Program-made: the position numbers and the translations under genes | The notes under the pieces: model-generated | Seen by the model: only the letters and a program-made list of their open reading frames with translations | The model's database searches: none | Told to the model about the DNA's origin: nothing | NCBI RefSeq assembly: GCF_020623625.1 | Contig: NC_060205.1 | Span: forward strand, 923,501 to 987,500 | Direction of reading: 5' to 3' | Length of the DNA: 64,000 nt | Source: Saccharomycodes ludwigii | Lineage: Eukaryota; Ascomycota; Saccharomycetes; Saccharomycodales; Saccharomycodaceae | Shown: positions 54,054 to 64,000 of the stretch, piece by piece | Layout of the letters: every line of letters starts with the position of its first letter | Numbering within the stretch: position 1 is the stretch's first letter

Positions 54054-57000
54054 TCATTCTTCTTTATAATCTGGATTTTTCTTTAAAATTATAACCCCTT
54101 CAATTCTACTAGCATAACTTATGTACTCATTATTCTCTAACTCAGCCCTCTCACCATAATTCAATAATACCGGAGTAGATTGAGTAATCCATCCGGTAAT
54201 TGTTTTGGGTTTACCAGCTTGTCCCACAGTATCAACTGCTTCCCCCACTCTAACATTAACCTTCAGAGGTTCTCCATCTTCAGATAAAGCTATTATATAT
54301 TTAGGTCTAATACCACTGTTCAACAAGTATAGTAAATAGTGGTTTTTTAGCATAAAGTTTGGAGAACTTAGACCAACCAAGACTGTCAATAAAGATGCAA
54401 CAGTGACTTTATTCATAACATGAGCATCGTTAAAAACGTCTAGTGTTAAAGTGCCCTTTCCTAAATGAACCAACCCTTGAGCTAATCTAGTAATAAACAA
54501 AGAATCTTGATCTTTAGAATAATAGCTGGCCAATTGTCTTAGCAATTGAGCCAATCTAGCATTATTGGTACCAGCACCACACAAACCCATAGCAAAAATA
54601 GAAGTCATTGCAACATCCATATCAGCGTCATGTGAATACCTAGATAAAGTCTCAAATACATTTATTTGAGGGTTAGAAACAGAGATTAACCCCATAGCTA
54701 GTGGAACTGCACGACGAATTGCATCATTACCATAATGCATCAAATGACCAAAATGACGCAAGGACATCGCTTTACCAATATCTTCACCCATTGCTATTAA
54801 AGCTATCCCCAACACAGAGAAAATCAACTCATCCTCCATACTAACAGCTTTAGGACCCGTTTCTTTGTCGACGTCACCTTCGCCATCTTCTTGTTCTTCT
54901 TTATCCTTTGGTTCTGTAGTTTCATCTTCCTTCTTATTTTCCTCTCCGTCAACTTCCATTTCGTCTCCATCATTATCATTATTGTCAGTGATGGCTGTTT
55001 CGGCACTAGAGTTGTTATTAGTAGCTGCCGTTTCAGCATTAGCATTAGCATTGTCATTCGTGTCTTCATTATTATTCTCTTGCTGAATATCAACAACAGC
55101 CTCCCCTTCGGCAAAAGCGCTTAATCCATCTTCCAATGCATGTTCCTCTTCCTCTTCCTCTTCCTCTTCCTCTTCTTCTTCTTCCTCCGATTCATCATCT
55201 TTCTTTTCAGGTTTTGGCGTTAACCTGTGTAATAAATCTTGCAACAATAAAACATCACCCGTACCGGCAAATGCACAGACCTTAACCAAAACTTCTATAG
55301 AAGAAGTGATTGGATGCTCAATCGCGGCTATGGTTTCCAACACATCCTCAACAGCATCGCCCATGCCCAAGTACAATAAACCCAAAGACAAGCTTAAAAA
55401 TCTGGACCATTCAGTATTTAACTCAAATTCGGAACGTTCCAATAAATTATCCAAAATAGCGGAGGTAATATCACCATTACAGGTCCCAACAAAGGCATGG
55501 GATAAAGCTAAAGCAGCAACAGCTGTATTTTTTAAAGGCAATGAAGTATCTTCAACAAAAGGTAAAAGCAAGCCTAATAATTCATCATTTCTAGAACCTG
55601 CAAAGGCAATGCACAAACCTAAAATTGCTGAAGTACTAATTTTTGGATTGGCATTAGTAATATAATCTTCCAATAACAACATTGCTGGTTCAACATCACC
55701 ATCATGTACACCACAGGCAGCTAAACCGACACCTAATAATGCGCCAGCCTTTATTTCCGGTTCTTCCACGTACAAGTACTTGTCTAATTGTTGTAAACCA
55801 TCCACGTTCCATTGGTAAATAGCCCCTACACTAGCAACAGTAGATATCATGCCATCACCCTTTGTCTTGTAAACCCAATTATCGTCCTTTAAGATCAATT
55901 TATCACTACAGTAGCCCAAGTTTAAATAGCCATTAACAAAAGAAGCTGCCAAATTTTGTTGGGCAGAATCCAAACCTGTAGCAGAAAATGCATTATTAGA
56001 AGAATTATCCAAATAACTCTTATAAATATCTTCTGGAACTTTAGGTGTTTGCAAATTCAATTCTTTTGTTAGATATTGAAAATTTTCTGATAGTTTAACG
56101 TTACCAATTATGTCTTTGACTTCTTCACGTTCAAAAGGTGATCTCTGTTCGGATAAAATGTAAGCCAACTGTTTTTGCATAGCAGGTTCGGTAGTAGCAT
56201 CAAAAACGGAACTGATTAAAGATTCATCACCCAATCTAATGGCTAAAGACAACGCCTCTGTTAGTTGATTTTCTGTTAAATAAATTGAGTATGCTGTTTG
56301 CAAAAAGGAGACATCGTCTGGTGGTGGTAGAAGTGGAACACAACTAACCATATACTTGCAAACTCGCTCAAAAGTGTTTTCATCAACAAACTGGGATAAA
56401 ACATCAATAGATTCAATTTCCAACAACAAATCTACAGCATCGGCTTCGCCATTGTGTTTTAAAAAATAAGGAACAATTTCAAAAGCTAAATTTAGCAAAT
56501 CGTTCTTGGTGTAATCAAAGGAAGATTTAATATTTGCTTCATCAGCTTCTTCCTCTAGCATACTATTAAAAACATCCCCAATTTCTAAAGCCAAATGACG
56601 AACATATTCATGGCCCCAACCTTCAATATTGCTTTCTTGGGATAAAACTCTGAATCTTAATGAATCATGCTTCCCATTTTCTGCGTAAACCATACTTAAT
56701 ATAGACAAAATATCGGCCAACTGTGACTTCAATTTTTTATCAGACCATTTATCATAGACTTTTGCTAACTCAGCATAGAAAGGCCTTAAAAACTTCAAAG
56801 GTTTGGGAACAGCAGTCATTGTAGTTGTTGAATTTTGAATGCTTTCTTTCAATTGACGTAAAGAAGGTTCATACAAGCTAGTATCATTTTCTAATAATCT
56901 CGAGACAAGCAATTCTAAATCATCCTTCAATTTCAAATCTTCTTCAGACAATTCTTCTTCTTGTGGTTGCTCTTTCTTAACTAATTTGTTATTTTCTTCA

Positions 57001-57062
57001 TCTTGTTTGAGGTCTTGAGCCTTAACAGATACAGTTTCTTCTTTTTTGCTGGTATCAGTCAT
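54054..57062 (-). CDS. RPN1: 26S proteasome base subunit Rpn1
   Basis: Rpn1 is the large non-ATPase subunit of the proteasome base that docks ubiquitin receptors and Ubp6. The 1002 residues compare with 993 in S. cerevisiae. The N-terminal helical region is followed by proteasome/cyclosome (PC) repeats, seen as [42 protein letters not shown] and similar units at about 440-600, and again at about 760-860 ([29 protein letters not shown]). Between them is a strongly acidic, Asn-rich insert (about 620-735, with a long Glu run). The C-terminus ends in the conserved [20 protein letters not shown]-type sites upstream fit Rpn4 control. The order VMA16-RPN1-DAP2 matches S. cerevisiae. Confidence 0.97.
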   Translation of the reverse strand: MTDTSKKEETVSVKAQDLKQDEENNKLVKKEQPQEEELSEEDLKLKDDLELLVSRLLENDTSLYEPSLRQLKESIQNSTTTMTAVPKPLKFLRPFYAELAKVYDKWSDKKLKSQLADILSILSMVYAENGKHDSLRFRVLSQESNIEGWGHEYVRHLALEIGDVFNSMLEEEADEANIKSSFDYTKNDLLNLAFEIVPYFLKHNGEADAVDLLLEIESIDVLSQFVDENTFERVCKYMVSCVPLLPPPDDVSFLQTAYSIYLTENQLTEALSLAIRLGDESLISSVFDATTEPAMQKQLAYILSEQRSPFEREEVKDIIGNVKLSENFQYLTKELNLQTPKVPEDIYKSYLDNSSNNAFSATGLDSAQQNLAASFVNGYLNLGYCSDKLILKDDNWVYKTKGDGMISTVASVGAIYQWNVDGLQQLDKYLYVEEPEIKAGALLGVGLAACGVHDGDVEPAMLLLEDYITNANPKISTSAILGLCIAFAGSRNDELLGLLLPFVEDTSLPLKNTAVAALALSHAFVGTCNGDITSAILDNLLERSEFELNTEWSRFLSLSLGLLYLGMGDAVEDVLETIAAIEHPITSSIEVLVKVCAFAGTGDVLLLQDLLHRLTPKPEKKDDESEEEEEEEEEEEEEEEHALEDGLSAFAEGEAVVDIQQENNNEDTNDNANANAETAATNNNSSAETAITDNNDNDGDEMEVDGEENKKEDETTEPKDKEEQEDGEGDVDKETGPKAVSMEDELIFSVLGIALIAMGEDIGKAMSLRHFGHLMHYGNDAIRRAVPLAMGLISVSNPQINVFETLSRYSHDADMDVAMTSIFAMGLCGAGTNNARLAQLLRQLASYYSKDQDSLFITRLAQGLVHLGKGTLTLDVFNDAHVMNKVTVASLLTVLVGLSSPNFMLKNHYLLYLLNSGIRPKYIIALSEDGEPLKVNVRVGEAVDTVGQAGKPKTITGWITQSTPVLLNYGERAELENNEYISYASRIEGVIILKKNPDYKEE

Positions 57063-57301
57063 GGTGATAACTTCTGTTTCTCTCTTTCTACCTGAGTCAA
57101 AATAAATTGTTTTTTTTTTTCTTTTTCCTTTTTTTTTCTTCTTCTTTTAACAATTTTACCGTTCCAAATTTTAATTACGTGAAGAATTTCTTATAACAAA
57201 AAACTGAAAGTTACAAAGAAAGACAAAGAAATCTTTGACAATTTGCTTTCAACTATTGAGGGTAATTTTTTTTTTTTTTTTTTTTTTTTTTGCGAGGGGG
57301 C

Positions 57302-57310
57302 GGTGGCAAA
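57302..57310 (+). promoter_or_regulatory. PACE element (Rpn4 site) upstream of RPN1
   Basis: GGTGGCAAA is an exact match to the proteasome-associated control element bound by Rpn4, which drives proteasome genes in S. cerevisiae. It lies 240 bp upstream of the RPN1 ATG. Its flanks are a 26-T run (57266-57291) and a 22-A run (57308-57329), the last three bases of the site being the first of the A run. Confidence 0.85.
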
Positions 57311-57351
57311 AAAAAAAAAAAAAAAAAAATATAGTTATAAAAGTCTGAAAA

Positions 57352-57360
57352 TCTGCCACC
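57352..57360 (-). promoter_or_regulatory. Second PACE-like element upstream of RPN1
   Basis: On the minus strand this reads GGTGGCAGA, one change from the PACE consensus GGTGGCAAA. It lies about 50 bp from the first site and in the opposite orientation, so the two could form a paired Rpn4 target. Confidence 0.55.
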
Positions 57361-57596
57361 AAATTTTAAATAACAAAACATCATTTTGTACTACTAAGGT
57401 TTCGGATATTCGGTATATTTATAAAAAAATCATACAATTTAAACTAATCATACAAAAAAAAAAAATTATACTGGTGTAATCTTTTGGTATAATGTTTTTG
57501 AAATATCAAAGAATAAACATTAAGCAAATCCAAAGAAAGAAAGAAAGAAAGAAAAAAAAAAAAAAAAAAAAAAAAGATGTGTTACACAAGTGTATA

Positions 57597-60137
57597 TTAC
57601 CAATTAATAAAATCATCATTGAAAGCATGGCGAATCCAATTCAACAACTTATCAAAAATAATATTGTTAGCATTATGAAAGCTGATACTATGATCTGAAT
57701 CGGTGAATACATGGACGTCGTAGTTTTCAATGCCGGCTAGATCCAACATATCCAAAAGCTTTAACGTGTGCTGGAAATGCACGTTATCGTCACCGGTTCC
57801 ATGCATTAATAAAAACCTGGTAGATTGTGCAATTGATGTGACGTTATGGACACTACACTCTGCATACCCACTCGGGTTCTCCTGAGGCGTGTGCATATAC
57901 CTTTCTGTATAAATTGAATCGTATAGCCTATAATCTGTCACTGGAGCCACAGCAATCCCATATCTAAATGTATTGCCAGAATCATGTTCTAAAGTTTTCA
58001 AAGTTAAATAACCACCGTAGGACCAACCCCAAATAGCTATTTTTTCTTTATTTACGTAAGGTAACGAAGCGTAATGTTTGGCGGCATTGATTTGATCTAT
58101 TGCTTCATAATAGCCCAAATTATCACGGACAACTGACCTGAATTTTTTTCCTTTGAAACCAGTACCTCTTCCATCAACAACAACTACAATAGCATTTAGC
58201 TGCGAGGCAATGATTTGGTTAAATCCTATAGAAAAAGTTTTAGTAACTTGCTGAGAATTTGGTCCACCATATGGGAAAAACAATACAGGATAATAATCAT
58301 ATAAGGCTGGATTAAAATTGTTTGGTAAAACTTCATAATAATTAACAATAACATCACCATCATTTTTTTTGTCTTGACCCAAATTTAATTCGCCAAATTT
58401 TTTTTCGGGAATATCAAACCTCTTTAAAGTTTCAGTTAAGTTAGCATTTTTTTCTAGATAGTACAAAGTTTCTCCCCTGATATTTCCTTGAACACGGTCA
58501 TCCTTACGATCAGAGCGAAAGTTAATAATTTTTTGATAAGGAACAGTTGGACCTCCGTATGTTAACAATGCAAATTTTCCACCCGCAGAGAAAGAGGTAG
58601 TATACCAACCGTCTTTAGAGGTGTCCGTTAATTCAATTATTTGACAGGGCTTAAAGAGGTTGACTAGGTACAAATGTCTTTCGATAGAAGATTTCTTTGA
58701 GGCTACAAAATAGATATCATTATTAGAATAATCAAAAGACACGTAGCCGTCGACAACCTCCCATTCACCACTGGTCAAGGTAATTAGCTCAGAAGAATTT
58801 GCGACTGGAGCATAGACTAAATGATTGAAGCCGTTAATGGGTTTGATGTCTATGTAGCCATCTGCAACTCTTCCTAAAGTATCATTCCTGGGTATAAATT
58901 TAACATTTTGGCCAATTTCATGCCATCCTTCACCAGAATTTTCCTGCCTGACCACTGTGAATGAATTATTGTCAGAGGCGTCGATTAGATAAACGAACAA
59001 ATTATCAAATCCACGATTAGTGGCCTTTGCCAAAATCTTATCATCACCGACCCAAACTACTTCAGAAATAATATAGGAGGAATCAGGTAATTCAAATGAG
59101 TGTAGCTCCCCATTATATAAATCAAAAGTGTCCAATTCAACGACAGGGTTCGGAGTGCCTGGTTTAGGATATTTTAAAACACGAAGTTCCGGGTATAAAT
59201 CATGCCCATCATTTTGTGCATAGTATGGAATCGGAAACTCCTTAACTTCAGTTTCATTAATTTTAAAAAAAACAATGTATCTGCTGTTTGGAGACCACCA
59301 AAATGCATAATCATCAGTGATGACTTCTTCTTCATAAACCCAGTCCGGTTTTCCATTGAAAATTAATTCGCTACCGTCGGTTGTGACTTGTTTAATGGTC
59401 TTACGCTCTTTGCTAGAGTACACATACAAATTGTTGGCCAATATATATGCAATGTATTGGGAGTCTGGGGACCAGTGGGCGACCGCGATATTTTCTCCAA
59501 TTTTACTGAAAAAATCATGAGAAATGTCATATAAATAATAGGTACCAAATGACGAATGTCTCCAGTTTTTGACAGTGTCTGATCTAATAATAACTTTGGA
59601 TAAATCGGGCGAGGCTATAAAAGAATCAATCGTTATATTTGTTCCCTCAAATACAAAATATTTCCCATTTAATAAAATCTTTGCATAGGAGCTATTAAAA
59701 ACAGATTTAACTAAATATTTATCATTTTCAAATGTTACAAATAATCCCTCATCATTATAAATAGAATCCTCAGTAACCAACCATTGTAAAGTCTTGTATT
59801 GAGGGGTGAAAGCTTTAGAACGAACATTTTGAAAATTAATTTTTTCTAAACTTCCGATATTGGAATTAGAACTTTTGTAACTTTTGTTTGATATTGAAAG
59901 GTCAGTGTCCTTATATCTACCAATAGTAGCTAAATGGCCAATCTCTCTAATAAAAATTGTAGCTGTCCATAATAAAATAATTAGGAATAAAATCATTTTC
60001 ATAGAATATTCCCGTACCCTGAATATATTATCATTGCGGTATATTTTTTCTTCTTCGTCGAATGTTTCTTTAGAAGTCTGTTCTTCTTTTTCTTTTTTTT
60101 TTTTTTCTTTGGGCGAATTGTTATCAAAATAAAGCAT
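57597..60137 (-). CDS. DAP2: Vacuolar dipeptidyl aminopeptidase Dap2
   Basis: Dap2 is a type II membrane serine peptidase of the vacuole that removes N-terminal X-Ala/X-Pro dipeptides. The 846 residues compare with 818 in S. cerevisiae. A charged cytosolic tail is followed by one membrane segment at about residues 47-66 (MILFLIILLWTATIFI). Then come a beta-propeller (DPP IV N-terminal) region with WVYEEEV, typical of the family, and the alpha/beta hydrolase domain. The catalytic triad is Ser in GWSYGG (near 706), Asp in GTGDDNVHF (near 781) and His in DSDHSI (near 816), all intact. The related Golgi enzyme Ste13, which trims alpha-factor, is an alternative by sequence; position between RPN1 and SLT2 favours DAP2 (YHR028C). 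Confidence 0.9.
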   Translation of the reverse strand: MLYFDNNSPKEKKKKEKEEQTSKETFDEEEKIYRNDNIFRVREYSMKMILFLIILLWTATIFIREIGHLATIGRYKDTDLSISNKSYKSSNSNIGSLEKINFQNVRSKAFTPQYKTLQWLVTEDSIYNDEGLFVTFENDKYLVKSVFNSSYAKILLNGKYFVFEGTNITIDSFIASPDLSKVIIRSDTVKNWRHSSFGTYYLYDISHDFFSKIGENIAVAHWSPDSQYIAYILANNLYVYSSKERKTIKQVTTDGSELIFNGKPDWVYEEEVITDDYAFWWSPNSRYIVFFKINETEVKEFPIPYYAQNDGHDLYPELRVLKYPKPGTPNPVVELDTFDLYNGELHSFELPDSSYIISEVVWVGDDKILAKATNRGFDNLFVYLIDASDNNSFTVVRQENSGEGWHEIGQNVKFIPRNDTLGRVADGYIDIKPINGFNHLVYAPVANSSELITLTSGEWEVVDGYVSFDYSNNDIYFVASKKSSIERHLYLVNLFKPCQIIELTDTSKDGWYTTSFSAGGKFALLTYGGPTVPYQKIINFRSDRKDDRVQGNIRGETLYYLEKNANLTETLKRFDIPEKKFGELNLGQDKKNDGDVIVNYYEVLPNNFNPALYDYYPVLFFPYGGPNSQQVTKTFSIGFNQIIASQLNAIVVVVDGRGTGFKGKKFRSVVRDNLGYYEAIDQINAAKHYASLPYVNKEKIAIWGWSYGGYLTLKTLEHDSGNTFRYGIAVAPVTDYRLYDSIYTERYMHTPQENPSGYAECSVHNVTSIAQSTRFLLMHGTGDDNVHFQHTLKLLDMLDLAGIENYDVHVFTDSDHSISFHNANNIIFDKLLNWIRHAFNDDFINW

Positions 60138-60483
60138 CGTTAAGTAATCTTGAAGGTAAGTTTTATGTGCGTAGATCTTTCTGTATTATATTTTATAGAT
60201 AAACTAGTTCATGTTTATCTATATGTATATTTTGTAATGTGAAATGGCTACTTTTAATTTAACTTCGAAAAAAAAAAAAAAAAAAAATAAATATAAAAAT
60301 AAAAAAAAAACCAAGGGGGTAATAAAATAATAAAATTGTATAACTTAATAACAAAATGGCTTTTTTTTTTTTTATTTTTTTTTTTTGCTTGTGTCATTTT
60401 TCACGCCTTTGCATTGGTTGTCTTTTTAAAAGAACATAAAGCTAATTATTCCTTCTAGCAAATAGACAAAAAAATTTTATTTC

Positions 60484-60518
<35 letters not shown>

Positions 60519-60725
60519 AATGAATGAAACCATTAAAGCATCGTTGGTTAATTTTATCTATTCAAGAATGTCTAAATAAACCTAAATAATATAATAAGTA
60601 AAAATTTTGGTCTAATCACGTATCAATGATAAAATGTAAAGTCCCTTTTTTATTTATTTATTTTTTTTTCTTAGTATCTTTATACCAAAATTCAAAATTC
60701 AAATATATATACATATATATACATA
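60138..60725. other. DAP2 promoter and SLT2 3' flank
   Basis: No gene is seen. It has A runs near 60268-60287 and 60486-60516, a T run near 60361-60385, and TA runs beside the SLT2 stop. In S. cerevisiae YHI9 (YHR029C) lies here; no trace of it is visible. Confidence 0.65.
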
Positions 60726-62357
60726 TTATAAGTATCTTCTATCTAATCCAAATTCTAATTCTTTTTCAAGATCTAAAAATTCATTTAATACATTATGTTC
60801 GTCAATTAAGTTATTGTTTAGATTATCGTGATTGGTGTTATCGTTATTGTTATTTAAACCTTGTACAGTTGCTGAAAATCCTGGAGAATCAGTGAATCTT
60901 GATAAATCAGTAGCCTTATCAGCACTGTTCATTCCTAATATCTGATCATCAGGCAATTCCATTTCTTGTGGTCTTGGTGGTAAATCCGTTCCATGCGGTG
61001 GTAAATTATCGGCCGAAATGCCTATAAAGGATTCAGAAGCATCATTTGAAGAAGAAGTCGAAAACATATTATTATTCCCTTGTACAACTGAATCATCATT
61101 TATATGTTCTATAGCATCAATGGTGTTATTGACCGGTATTCCATTATGGATATTTTCATGAATAGAAAATTCTTCTTCATACATCACAGTAGAGTCTGGT
61201 TGTTGCTGTTCTTGTTGTTGCTCTTGTTGTTGTTCCTGCTGTTGTTCGTTAATAAATGGTTGTCTGACAAAATTTCTAAAATCATAAACTTCATTAATTA
61301 CTAACTGCTTTAAATCATCCAACTCATTGACAGCTTCAAATCCAAAGTCAAAGGTTGTAGCGCAAACTGGTTCATCAGATGGATCATGCCATATAGCTAA
61401 ATACGGATGTTCTAAAGCTTCATTGACAGTAATTCTTTGTTGAGGATCAAACGCTAACATTCTTTCTAGTAAATCTAAGGCCTCTGGATTGGCCTTTGGA
61501 TACAATGTGGTAAATGGAACTTTAGGTATAAAACCTAACTGATGAATGTAATCTTGCACATTTTTGGACCCAATTCTTCTTAAAGTAGCCTCGGATGGCG
61601 TACCTAATACTTGTAAAATACGATTTAATTGATCCACATAATCTTTACCTTTAAATATTGGCTTGCAACCTAGTAACTCAGCCAATATACAACCTGTAGA
61701 CCAAACATCAATGGCTTTGGTGTACCCTTGATAACTTAGCATAATCTCAGGAGCCCTATACCATCTAGTGGCTACATATTCTGTCAAAAATTGATTGTTT
61801 TTCACTGGGTTTTCACTATAACCTCTTGCTAGCCCAAAATCACATATTTTCAATTGGCAATCCGCATTGACCAATAAATTGCCTGGCTTTAAGTCTCTAT
61901 GCAAAACATCCGCTGAATGAATATACTTTAGTCCGCATAATATCTGATAAATAAAACTTTGGTAATGTGCATCGCTTAAAGGCTGGCCAGATTTAATGAT
62001 TTGATGCATGTCACATTCCATTAATTCTTCATACAAGTATAGCCCGTTGAAATTATTTGTCACTTCGTCAAAAACAATATCCACATCATACAAGCAGGTA
62101 ATATTTTTATGGCCCCTAAAATGTCTTAATAGTTTTAACTCACGTAATGATCTCTTACACAATAATGTCTTGGAGAATATATTAGTTACCTTTTTAATGG
62201 CAACAGTTGTATCTTCAGCGGCCTCCATAAACCTAGCACTACATACTATACCGTAAGCACCATGGCCTATTTCTTTGATTAATTGAAATCTTTTATCGAC
62301 TGTGAAATCTTGATTGAAAACACGAAAGGTGTGGCGTTCGATTGAATTATCTGGCAT
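60726..62357 (-). CDS. SLT2: Cell-wall-integrity MAP kinase Slt2 (Mpk1)
   Basis: Slt2 is the terminal MAP kinase of the Pkc1 cell-wall-integrity pathway. The 543 residues compare with 484 in S. cerevisiae. The kinase domain (about 22-320) has [11 protein letters not shown] (glycine loop), AIKKV (catalytic Lys), [13 protein letters not shown] and the dual-phosphorylation loop Thr192-Glu-Tyr194 in [13 protein letters not shown]. The common-docking region and the ERK-type C-terminal extension follow. The tail holds a QQ-rich repeat (QQEQQ units, about 370-392), comparable to the Gln run of the yeast protein, and then an Asn/Asp-rich segment ending in [10 protein letters not shown]. All catalytic motifs are intact. 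The neighbouring RRM3 and DAP2 match YHR028C-YHR031C. Confidence 0.96.
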   Translation of the reverse strand: MPDNSIERHTFRVFNQDFTVDKRFQLIKEIGHGAYGIVCSARFMEAAEDTTVAIKKVTNIFSKTLLCKRSLRELKLLRHFRGHKNITCLYDVDIVFDEVTNNFNGLYLYEELMECDMHQIIKSGQPLSDAHYQSFIYQILCGLKYIHSADVLHRDLKPGNLLVNADCQLKICDFGLARGYSENPVKNNQFLTEYVATRWYRAPEIMLSYQGYTKAIDVWSTGCILAELLGCKPIFKGKDYVDQLNRILQVLGTPSEATLRRIGSKNVQDYIHQLGFIPKVPFTTLYPKANPEALDLLERMLAFDPQQRITVNEALEHPYLAIWHDPSDEPVCATTFDFGFEAVNELDDLKQLVINEVYDFRNFVRQPFINEQQQEQQQEQQQEQQQPDSTVMYEEEFSIHENIHNGIPVNNTIDAIEHINDDSVVQGNNNMFSTSSSNDASESFIGISADNLPPHGTDLPPRPQEMELPDDQILGMNSADKATDLSRFTDSPGFSATVQGLNNNNDNTNHDNLNNNLIDEHNVLNEFLDLEKELEFGLDRRYL

Positions 62358-63528
62358 TTCTTTTGTTTTTTTGTTTTTTTGTTTTTTGTTTTTTCTTTTT
62401 TATTTTTTGTTATTATTGATTTTTAGGTTGCAATTGGTAGATTACAAATGTGGTTGATAACTAACTTATAAATCAGGTAGTAGATAATATACACTTTTGT
62501 TGTTATTATTGTCTCTTTTATTTAATTATATCAGTTATTTTTTTCTTTCCTTCTTTTCTATTTTTTTTCTTTTTTTTTTTATTCTTAACAGTAAAAGATT
62601 TTTAAAGTGAAAAGAAAGAAAGGAAAAGAGAAAGAGAAAGAGAAAGAAAGAAAAAAAATTTTCTTTAAGTTGTTTTATAAAGAACTGTGAATAAATAAAT
62701 AAATAAATAAATAAAAAAAAAAAAGAAAAGTTTTTTAATAAAATCGGAAAGAAAAAAGAAATTAGTTAATGATTCAATATATATATTTTTTTTTTATTCT
62801 TTTTTTTGATGATTTATTAAAACATGCCTTTGAAAATAGGAAAAGTAATTTAATTTCAAAGTTTGGATGTAGTTTATATATAACAGCCTGCCTGGCAACA
62901 TGGAAAATAATAACCACTTTTTTTTTTTTTTTTTTTTTTTTAATTTAAATACGGAAAAAACAAAAAAAAAAAGACAGAAAAGGGAAAAAAAAAATTACTT
63001 ACTTAATTAATTAATTAATATTTCCATCGCTTTTGATCTAAAATAAAAACAAATTTTATTGGTTTATTAATAAACCAATAATGGTAATCTACTATAACTC
63101 ATACTCTTTGTAATGAAGTCCTATCATTGTTACAGAGAAAGTTAATAACGGATACAAATAAACATATTACCATCACTGTTATAAAAAATCTATTTTAACT
63201 TTAAAAAAAAAAAAAAGATAATAATGTCACAAAGAATAGCTTAGCTATCGTTGAACAATTCAAAAAAAAAAAAAAAAAAACAATATACGCGACCTAAAAA
63301 GAAAAAAGCTATTTTTAACAGCAAAATAAGAAAAAAAAAATTTTTATTTTCGTTTTCATTTCTAAATTTAGAACAAAAAAAATAAAATTGTAAAAAAGTA
63401 GTTACAATTGACGCCGAAAGCAACAAACAACGATGATATCTTTTTTTAATATTATAAATGCCTTACGTGATATTCGTACATGAATTTCAAATCTCATTTT
63501 ATCCCGATTAGTTAAATTAAATGATGAC

Positions 63529-63560
<32 letters not shown>

Positions 63561-63582
63561 TCTTTTCATTTTACCCAGTATT
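62358..63582. other. SLT2 promoter and RRM3 3' flank
   Basis: No gene is supported. It contains a T-rich/TTTTG leader beside SLT2, GAAA-type and AAAT microsatellites (about 62616-62715), a T run (62919-62942), a perfect 26-bp palindrome at 63056-63081, and A and TA runs near 63528-63562. Confidence 0.6.
63056..63081. repeat. Perfect 26-bp palindrome
   Basis: The left half is TTATTGGTTTATT and the right half AATAAACCAATAA; the 26 bases equal their own reverse complement with no spacer. The inner part contains ATTGG/CCAAT boxes in opposite orientation. It lies about 700 bp upstream of SLT2 and 475 bp beyond the RRM3 stop codon. Confidence 0.9.
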
Positions 63583-64000
63583 TTACAGCTTCTCTAATGC
63601 TTTATAAAAATCCTTTACATTTTTGTTGACCCTGATTTTTCTTGGATCAAAATTCTGAATTTGCAAAGTTTCTTTAGAAACAGCTCTAGAAAGCGCTACA
63701 TAAATTTGTCCAACTTCAAATATTTTCTTTAAATTGACTTTTAACCTTTCAATTGTTTGTCCTTGAGCCTTGTGAATCGATACTGCCCAACATAAGATTA
63801 ATGGTAATTGGGATCTTGATATGGTATTTGATGCACCATTAACAGCTTGCTGGTCAATATTATTCCTCCACCTAGATGCCGTTTTTGGTTTTTCAAGTGT
63901 GAATTCATCAAAGTTAACTAATTCATCTCTACTGTCAGTTCCACTGTTAGTGGAAAATCTCACTATTGGTAATCTATCATCCAACTTTTCTCTAATAGCA
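63583..64000 (-). CDS. RRM3: Pif1-family 5'-3' DNA helicase, C-terminal part (probable RRM3)
   Basis: A 3' fragment: the frame is open to the window edge, so the start lies outside; there is no ATG start at the visible left limit (a TTG is only an internal Leu). The last ~139 codons hold the Pif1-family C-terminal motifs: LPLILCWAVSIHKAQGQTIE (motif V region) and GQIYVALSRAVS (motif VI). Rrm3 helps replication forks past protein-DNA barriers; Pif1 is its close relative. Position next to SLT2 (YHR030C-YHR031C) favours RRM3. The visible motifs are intact. Confidence 0.88.
   Translation of the reverse strand, partial: AIREKLDDRLPIVRFSTNSGTDSRDELVNFDEFTLEKPKTASRWRNNIDQQAVNGASNTISRSQLPLILCWAVSIHKAQGQTIERLKVNLKKIFEVGQIYVALSRAVSKETLQIQNFDPRKIRVNKNVKDFYKALEKL

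Larger units (their letters stand above)
57063..57596. other. RPN1 promoter and DAP2 3' flank
   Basis: No gene is seen. The left half is the RPN1 promoter with two PACE-like sites (separate entries), one inside a GC-rich island between a 26-T and a 22-A run. TTCGGATATTCGG lies at 57401-57413. A GAAA repeat and A run (57533-57575) are near the DAP2 stop codon. Confidence 0.65.

Noticed and set aside
57597-60137. Identity as STE13, which would be attractive beside a pheromone gene.
   Set aside because: Ste13 and Dap2 share domains, but the length and the RPN1-DAP2-SLT2 order favour DAP2, and the a-factor gene is 40 kb away.

Overview
The window is nuclear DNA from a budding yeast (Saccharomycetales). 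It is very AT-rich, with long A or T runs in most intergenic regions. The genes have recognisable Saccharomyces cerevisiae orthologues. The one well-supported intron has S. cerevisiae-type signals (GTATGT, TACTAAC). Gene order points to a lineage without the whole-genome duplication: a single RPS27 joins the SRP102-RSM22 neighbourhood (S. cerevisiae YKL154W-YKL155C-YKL156W) to the MYO1-RRM3 neighbourhood (YHR021C to YHR031C). In S. cerevisiae these lie on two chromosomes, each with its own RPS27 copy. The base composition and large intergenic spaces suggest a Saccharomycodes-like species, but this is a guess. Synteny statements rest on remembered S. cerevisiae order, not on an alignment.

Layout. 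1-11 kb: three minus-strand genes, namely a 3'-truncated multi-RRM protein (probable RIE1), DNA2, and an unrecognised 660-residue disordered protein. A possible spliced zinc-finger exon lies just downstream of the last one. 12-26.5 kb: MHP1, NSP1 and NUP192 in the same order and orientation as YJL042W-YJL041W-YJL039C, but with a 38-codon a-factor pheromone gene between MHP1 and NSP1. 26.8-27.4 kb: tRNA-Arg(UCU) and a 31-bp minisatellite. 27.6-33.3 kb: a DPM2-like mini-protein, SRP102, RSM22 and spliced RPS27. 33.3-36.6 kb: a gene-free stretch with hairpins and repeats. 36.6-64 kb: a Ras-like GTPase, an F-box protein, MYO1, MAS2, THR1, VMA16, RPN1, DAP2, SLT2 and the 3' end of RRM3.

Most genes are housekeeping: replication and fork helicases (DNA2, RRM3), nuclear pore (NSP1, NUP192), ER targeting (SRP102), mitochondrial import and ribosome (MAS2, RSM22), cytokinesis (MYO1), V-ATPase (VMA16), proteasome (RPN1) and cell-wall signalling (SLT2). 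Some promoters carry familiar sites: Rpn4-type PACE elements upstream of RPN1, a Gcn4-like site upstream of THR1, and Cbf1 and Reb1-like sites upstream of VMA16. A CCGAA motif, often paired, recurs in several intergenic regions and could be the site of a general regulatory factor. No transposon, virus-like element or CRISPR array was recognised.
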